Below, in pieces: positions 58,853-64,000 of a stretch of 64,000 nt of DNA. The position numbers were made by a program, and so were the translations under genes. This DNA is from Artocarpus heterophyllus (Eukaryota > Streptophyta > Magnoliopsida > Rosales > Moraceae). The DNA is taken from NCBI GenBank assembly GCA_025403435.1, contig CM046337.1, positions 1,619,501-1,683,500 of the forward strand, written 5' to 3'. The notes under the pieces were generated by a model. That model searched no databases and was not told the origin of the DNA. It was given only the letters and a program-made list of their open reading frames with translations. The first letter of the stretch is position 1, and every line of letters begins with the position of its first letter.

Positions 58853-59290
58853 TGTAAATATAAACGAATTCAATCATGCTATATACTTTATGTATAATAA
58901 AATCGAATTAAAACGGAAGCGTGAAAGATTTTGTACCTCCGGCCATTGCAATCCACAGTGTAATTGCGTTGCTGTTGTGGAACGTTGTACGACAAATTTG
59001 GCACTTCTATCACTCAAACACTCAAATGCGATGGTGCATAATCCGGATGTGAGAGAGAGGTGATAGGGACCAAACTATAAAATTGCTCAACAGAATGAAC
59101 GTGAAAATTTTGTTTTCTCTGGTACATACATTTCCTTCCATCAAGGAAATATATAGCACCTAAGAAAAATCAGTTACCAGTGTTCTAATTGATGTTTTAA
59201 TGAAAACATAAATAGGAGACCATTAGAATTCAAAACCGTTAAAAATTGATTGGTTTCAATTAGAAACCTTTAGAATTACAATCGGTTACA
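58853..59290 (-). repeat. Copia C 5' LTR
   Basis: 438 bp, pairing with 36872-37309 and followed by the target duplication TTTGG. Confidence 0.92.
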
Positions 59291-62200
59291 TTTGGATCAG
59301 AGGAGGACCTATCTCAAACCTGCTTGCCTCTTGCCTCTTGAGTAGGATTTATCTTTTAGTTGTTCTATTGCTTGTGGGAAGTTTTCAATTACTGTATATG
59401 GTCTTGTGGGTTAGTCGGATATGTTACGTGACTTGTGACTAAAAATTTAGGAAATAAGAAAACAAAGAATATAATCTCGATTCAAGACATACCTTTTATT
59501 TACAGTGGTGTTCATGTGTCTACTCTTCTTCGCTCTTGCTACTTGTTGGAGAATTGTGTTCTCTACTTCATGGTGGGCCAGATAAAGGAAATCTCTCATT
59601 TTCATGACTGTTAGTGTTAATTCTAAGAATTCTAAGTGAATTTAAAGTCCTTCATGCGCAAGAGGCATAAGCATTCACTGAATTTTCCTACCTTATCACG
59701 TTCTCTGTATATCACACCTTTTCACCTTAGAAAAGAATGTTTATTTTCTCTGTATTGTTTTATGTAGTCTCGGATTGTCGTTAATAAGATTGGAATTGTT
59801 GACAATAGTAGAAAGAATTCATTCAAGTTATAATGAACATGAGATTTTGCTTATGTCTGTTTGTTGATTTGATACACAAACTAAACATATGGTATAATTC
59901 TTCTAATTTGAATTCTTCGTCTTCATTCACCAGGACGCAAATGATGCTAGGTTTATGGAATTGTGTGCACAGATACTATGATCCAAGAACAAACATCGTA
60001 TAAAAAACTGGCGAATGAAGTATTCTCAGTTGTTAGCCATGATCCCTCTTGTTATGGCAATTTTCCACCACTATTTATATTCTCTTTAAAATGAATTCAA
60101 ACTCTAACCAATCACAATTTTGCATAAGCAACTTGTTATGTGTATCTTAGCAGCTTTACTTTGGCACGAAATATATTATGCCCAAGATTGATCCGTAATG
60201 TCTTCATGGAAGGTAATTCTTATGCATCTATCTTATACCATTTGTAGGTAGCTGTTTTGGAAAAGCTTGAGCTGTCTGATGAGTTTATTGTTAAGGAGAA
60301 AACCATTACTAGCTGTTGCTTAGTGATATAAAATATAATGCACATAGAAATATAGAATAAAAACTATGAAATTCTCTACCGTGAGCATAGAAATAGCAGG
60401 AAAAAGCCAACTATTTATCACAAGGCAATGGGATCTATTACGAAAATAATGCGATAGAAACAAAGAACGAAAACCCATAAAAGATTGACGTGGAAACTCA
60501 ATACGGGAAAAAATCACGAGCAGAGGAGAAGAAAATTATTAAACTTGTGAAGATTACAAGATGGAGGCGTTTAGGAAGGCTAAAATTCGATATTAATAAA
60601 ACCCTAACGCAATACATTATATATATATAGGTATTAACAAAACCCTATGGTCCTAAAAACATAAATTAAACAGCTTAAAAATATAAAGGTCCGTACTACG
60701 GGGCCTTGGCAAGATCAGTGGTGGGCTGTGAGATCAGGCCTCTGCTATCACCACAGATCTCATGAAAAATCTCACATTTATTTTTTACAACAATTGCTGC
60801 AACGCAAACTTTTAGGACCGTGTCAAATTGAATTCAGGTCAGTAAACTTTAATAGGATCTATGTCGGATGGCTATGTACCTAGCGCAAAAGAGGGAGTCC
60901 ATTGATGATCTTGATAAAAAATAATGAAACCATAACAACTGCTTCATACTCTTTTAATAACTTGTTTTATAGTTATATTGTCTTTTTTTGTTCATTGCTT
61001 GAATTCAATTGGATGATTATCTCAATTGTGATGTGAATCATTGCATGTAATTAAAGCCTTTTTTTTTTTACTTGATCTATTTTTCCAACTACGTTTTCTT
61101 TATACTCGTATAACGTGCATTTTCTTTGAAGTTCATACTACGAGGACGACAAGCTTGTTTGTTTCAAATGCTTCTTTTTGATCTCATGTTCTTGTCTTTG
61201 TGTCCGATTTCTTATATCTAAACTGATCTTTTATTGTCACTTTAAAGTTTATAGGATTTTTGTCCTGCTTTTTCTTTTTCTTTTTTTTAAATGATAGGAA
61301 TTTTCTTTAGTTTTTTTTTTCTTCCATAAAGAGCTTCTTCCAGTTGGCCAAAAACTGTTTTATTTTTTGACTCCCAGATTGCAAGCTTGTTGAATTAAAG
61401 TTACAATTTCTTCGTAATTTTTTCTTAGAAGTTGGGGCTTTAAACATTATCCCAACCGCTAATGCATTGTTTGTTGATCAATTAACACAAAAAAAGAATA
61501 AAAAGTTGAATTATGCAATTAACTCTTGGGTACGATTTGATCAGGCCCAAATCATTCGTTAAGGCCCCAAATAAAGATTTAGAAATTTAACTAAAGCTAA
61601 TTGAGCCCAACAATATTGATCGATTTGAAGCAGTTTGACGTGAGAAACATTGTTTATCTAGTGTCTAAAAGAGTTGAGGCTTCGTTCGGTTCGATCAATT
61701 ACAAACCAATCATATGATTCATTCGGATAATATTTGCTATCGTTGAAGGTTTGTTTTCAAGTGTTCATTCGATGGGATTAATAAACATGACCTAATAGTC
61801 GTAAGAGAAAGCATGTCAAGCGACGAACTGAAACGTAGAAAAGCCCGATTCTTGTGGTTTATCATAAATCGACATGTGTTCTACTATTACAGTTACTTCG
61901 TGCACTATCATTCCCACTTTTGTTCAGTTGAAAGCCATTACCTTTCTTTATTCTTTATATAAGGGAATGTTGTCTTCATTTGTAAGGAGGATAGAAAAAA
62001 GGCATATAGATATTCTGCAAAAATTTCTTCTCATTTATTTTTCAGTATTGATTGATTTTGCTCAGTTTAATTTTTAATTATTTTTTGAAATTACTTTAAC
62101 GATTTTCTTTGAAGATAAACAGATCCTAATAACATTGATTTGAGGGCCTAAACTTGATAATAGCATAATATTAAATTGACTCGTCGTGTTTATATTTGAT

Positions 62201-62410
62201 TGTAAATTCAACGTCTACGTTCACCTATTAGTATAGTCAGAGTTCGGGCTCTTCAAATCTTTTGACCCGAGCTCTCTTGCATTCTGATAACTGGTTGTGA
62301 GATCAAATATCATAAATTAGTGGAAGATGAGTTCTGTTGAAATACTTGGTCTTAATTTTGCTTCAAGCCCTACATTGTTTCACACCCATCAATCGCCAGT
62401 TCAGGTGAAT
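59291..62410. other. Flanking DNA right of Copia C, no firm gene
   Basis: No confident gene is seen. One candidate exon-like segment at about 60249-60330 follows a TTGTAG acceptor and would read VAVLEKLELSDEFIVKEK before reaching a stop. It has no partner exons I can identify and may be a gene relic. An AT microsatellite is at about 60620-60632. Confidence 0.4.
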
Positions 62411-63543
62411 TGTAACGCCCCTATATGGGGGTTAACAGTTTTTAATGAGATAAAATAAAAATAAATAATAAAAGTAAAACCTTAAAGATTAAAATTTGCC
62501 CGGGACTTAAATGAAAACTCTCAACTCAAAAATAAAAATATAAACGACAATTAAACCACAGTTTTAATGTAGCACCTTAAATTTAATAATATAAACTGTT
62601 GTCATCATCATTTTAACCCTCAACACATTATAATACAGTCACAGAAAGTAACAATTGATGCTTACATTATCATGAAGAACATTCTCAATGATTGAAGCAG
62701 TCCTAATGTAATATAGCTACATCACTTCCTCAACTATATTTCTCGTAGCCACCTCACACTTAGTGAGTCCTGAAAAGATATAAACATAAGGGAATGAGCA
62801 ACACTATGCTCAGTAGAGAAAGCTATTACTCACCTCTATAATTACCACATTAAAATCTGCATGGTTAGTAAGTCACATCATATTTCAGATTATGGGGTTT
62901 ATTATGATTACATCTTATGGATACCGTAGTTAATCATTACCAAGTGTCATAATTACACATTTATACAAATATTACCAATCATCATTGTTCCTAGGTATCC
63001 ATGTTAAATTGAGTATCACTCAACTCATCGAAACCCAAATGGGCGCACTTGATCACCCTATAAACATTCCAAGGGTGTTCCGGTGAGGGGACATCAAGCC
63101 CCGAGTCCTCACCAAATCGATTCCTGTACAGTGTGTTCTGGGACTTTCAACCCAAGGAAGCGTCATCGCCTTCCCCCTATTTTACCTTTTAGGGTATTCA
63201 TGCCCAAGGACGTAACCGTCGCCCTCTTCATGTCTCACAATTTCTCTATATTGAATCATTATCAATAGAGTTAGTTTTCCTAACCATGCTTCTCAATTTA
63301 TAACATGTGTAAATTCATTATGTTCCTCGCCGTACAATACAAGACGAGTCCATGTCATAGTTTCATATGTGATAATCATATAATATCAGTTCAACATAGA
63401 TATATATATATTGCGGCAAAACAATCAATTTTAATTCTATAAAAACCTCACAAAAGATGAGTAATAGAATCCCTACCTTTCAAGCTTATCAACAGTCTCT
63501 TAATCCTGGAATCAATTAACGTTAGCTCCATACTCCCTTGATC
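62411..63543 (-). repeat. Truncated LTR of the A/B family
   Basis: It starts TGTAACGCCCCTATATGG like the A LTRs and follows them for about 1133 bp. Homology stops after TACTCCCTTGATC, so the outer (U3) 40% on the minus strand is missing. No internal region or target duplication is seen. It shares variant bases with the aberrant tract of the A 3' LTR. Confidence 0.9.
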
Positions 63544-64000
63544 TTGAACTCCAAGCAAAGCAGATCCAGTTGTATCTCGCTGTATCTATAAAGCATCCTC
63601 TGTAGTGCTCCTCGAGCGACTATGAATGGCTAGGAATGCTTCCTGGAGATCATACATTCTTGAAAACGTCATTCTGGTCTCCGATACTGCTGTTTGAATC
63701 GCCTCGATTCGCGTGCAGTCGGTACCGGATGATTTTCATCGGAGTGGAATTTGCTCGAACGGAGGTCACCATTGCATCCAGAGCATCGAAACGAGTCAGG
63801 AGGCGGTCTCGGATCTTCGATCGGAGGTCCGGATCACAAAATCCCATTTTGGCCTTTGACCACCGTTGACCGGCGTTGACCACCGTTGACCGGCCGTTGA
63901 CCGGCGGCGGTTGGCTCCGTTGAGGGCTGAGCTCAAGCCTACCCCCCCTAATTCGACCCTTCTGAGTTCAATGGTGATGTCAATTTCATTCAATTCGACC
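63544..64000. other. GC-richer sequence of unknown nature with GTTGACC repeats
   Basis: It directly follows the broken LTR. The word GTTGACC occurs five times at about 63866-63902, in the pattern CCGTTGACCACC / GCGTTGACC / CCGTTGACCGGC. Open stretches exist on both strands but none is recognisable. It runs off the window and could be the leader or gag of another retroelement that truncated the LTR. Confidence 0.5.

Larger units (their letters stand above)
36872..59290 (-). mobile_element. Copia element C (outermost element of the nest)
   Basis: A minus-strand Copia element with LTRs 36872-37309 and 58853-59290 and 5-bp target duplications TTTGG (36867-36871 and 59291-59295). PBS: GCTCTGATGCCA on the plus strand (58839-58850), i.e. 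TGGCATCAGAGC. PPT: directly inside the 3' LTR at 37310-37325 (AAGTGGGAGAA on the minus strand). Without the inserted element A it would be about 6.0 kb including a hAT-like MITE. Gag is open, but protease and integrase carry stops and RT is deleted, so it is dead. The LTRs differ at roughly 17 of 438 positions by eye, much older than element B. Confidence 0.93.

Noticed and set aside
63866..63902. A WRKY-regulated promoter based on clustered W-box cores
   Set aside because: No gene start follows in the window, and the repeats look like a short tandem expansion inside probable transposon DNA.

Overview
This window is nuclear DNA of a flowering plant, most likely a eudicot. The evidence is intron-containing plant genes (a family-1 glycosyltransferase with a PSPG box, an IRK-interacting/GIL1-type DUF641 protein, a many-exon WD40 gene, two intronless H3.1 histone genes), an AT-rich background, and LTR retrotransposons whose primer-binding sites match plant initiator-Met tRNA. 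The species cannot be named from the sequence alone.

Layout. 1-1755: a decayed Copia element arranged as internal end, LTR, PBS, gag. 5516-17165: a small UDP-glycosyltransferase cluster, with one intact gene, one pseudogene split by a 4.7 kb tandem Copia insertion (LTR-internal-LTR-internal-LTR), and one relic reduced to promoter plus about seven codons. 17423-19815: DUF641/IRK-interacting-type gene, minus strand, two exons. 20400-27900: mostly non-coding, with a MITE-like element. 28194-28604: histone H3.1 (+), followed by a triplicated 3' flank. 30530-35195: WD40 gene reconstructed by hand as 18 exons (minus, 484 aa). 35859-36269: second H3.1 gene (minus).

36872-59290 is a nest of transposons. 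An older Copia element C (minus strand, target duplication TTTGG, reverse transcriptase largely deleted) contains a hAT-like MITE (56937-57739, 8-bp target duplication) and an LTR element A (38433-54807, minus strand, target duplication GTTTC). A is in turn interrupted by a nearly identical, complete element B (43380-51578, plus strand). A truncated LTR of the same family lies at 62411-63543.

The most interesting system is the A/B family. It has about 1.97 kb LTRs, a canonical PBS and polypurine tract, and no gag or pol. Instead its internal region carries two intact sense-strand reading frames, kept open in both copies. One is a 173-aa basic, cysteine-rich protein that resembles the nucleic-acid-binding proteins of flexiviruses such as carlaviruses. 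The other is a 229-aa intronless LONELY GUY (LOG)-like protein, from the family that makes active cytokinin, with the PGGxGTxxE motif kept but the usual upstream Arg-Lys replaced. My inference is a non-autonomous retrotransposon that has acquired host-manipulation-type cargo and is mobilised by a partner element. LTRs of B differ by only a handful of bases by eye, so it moved recently.
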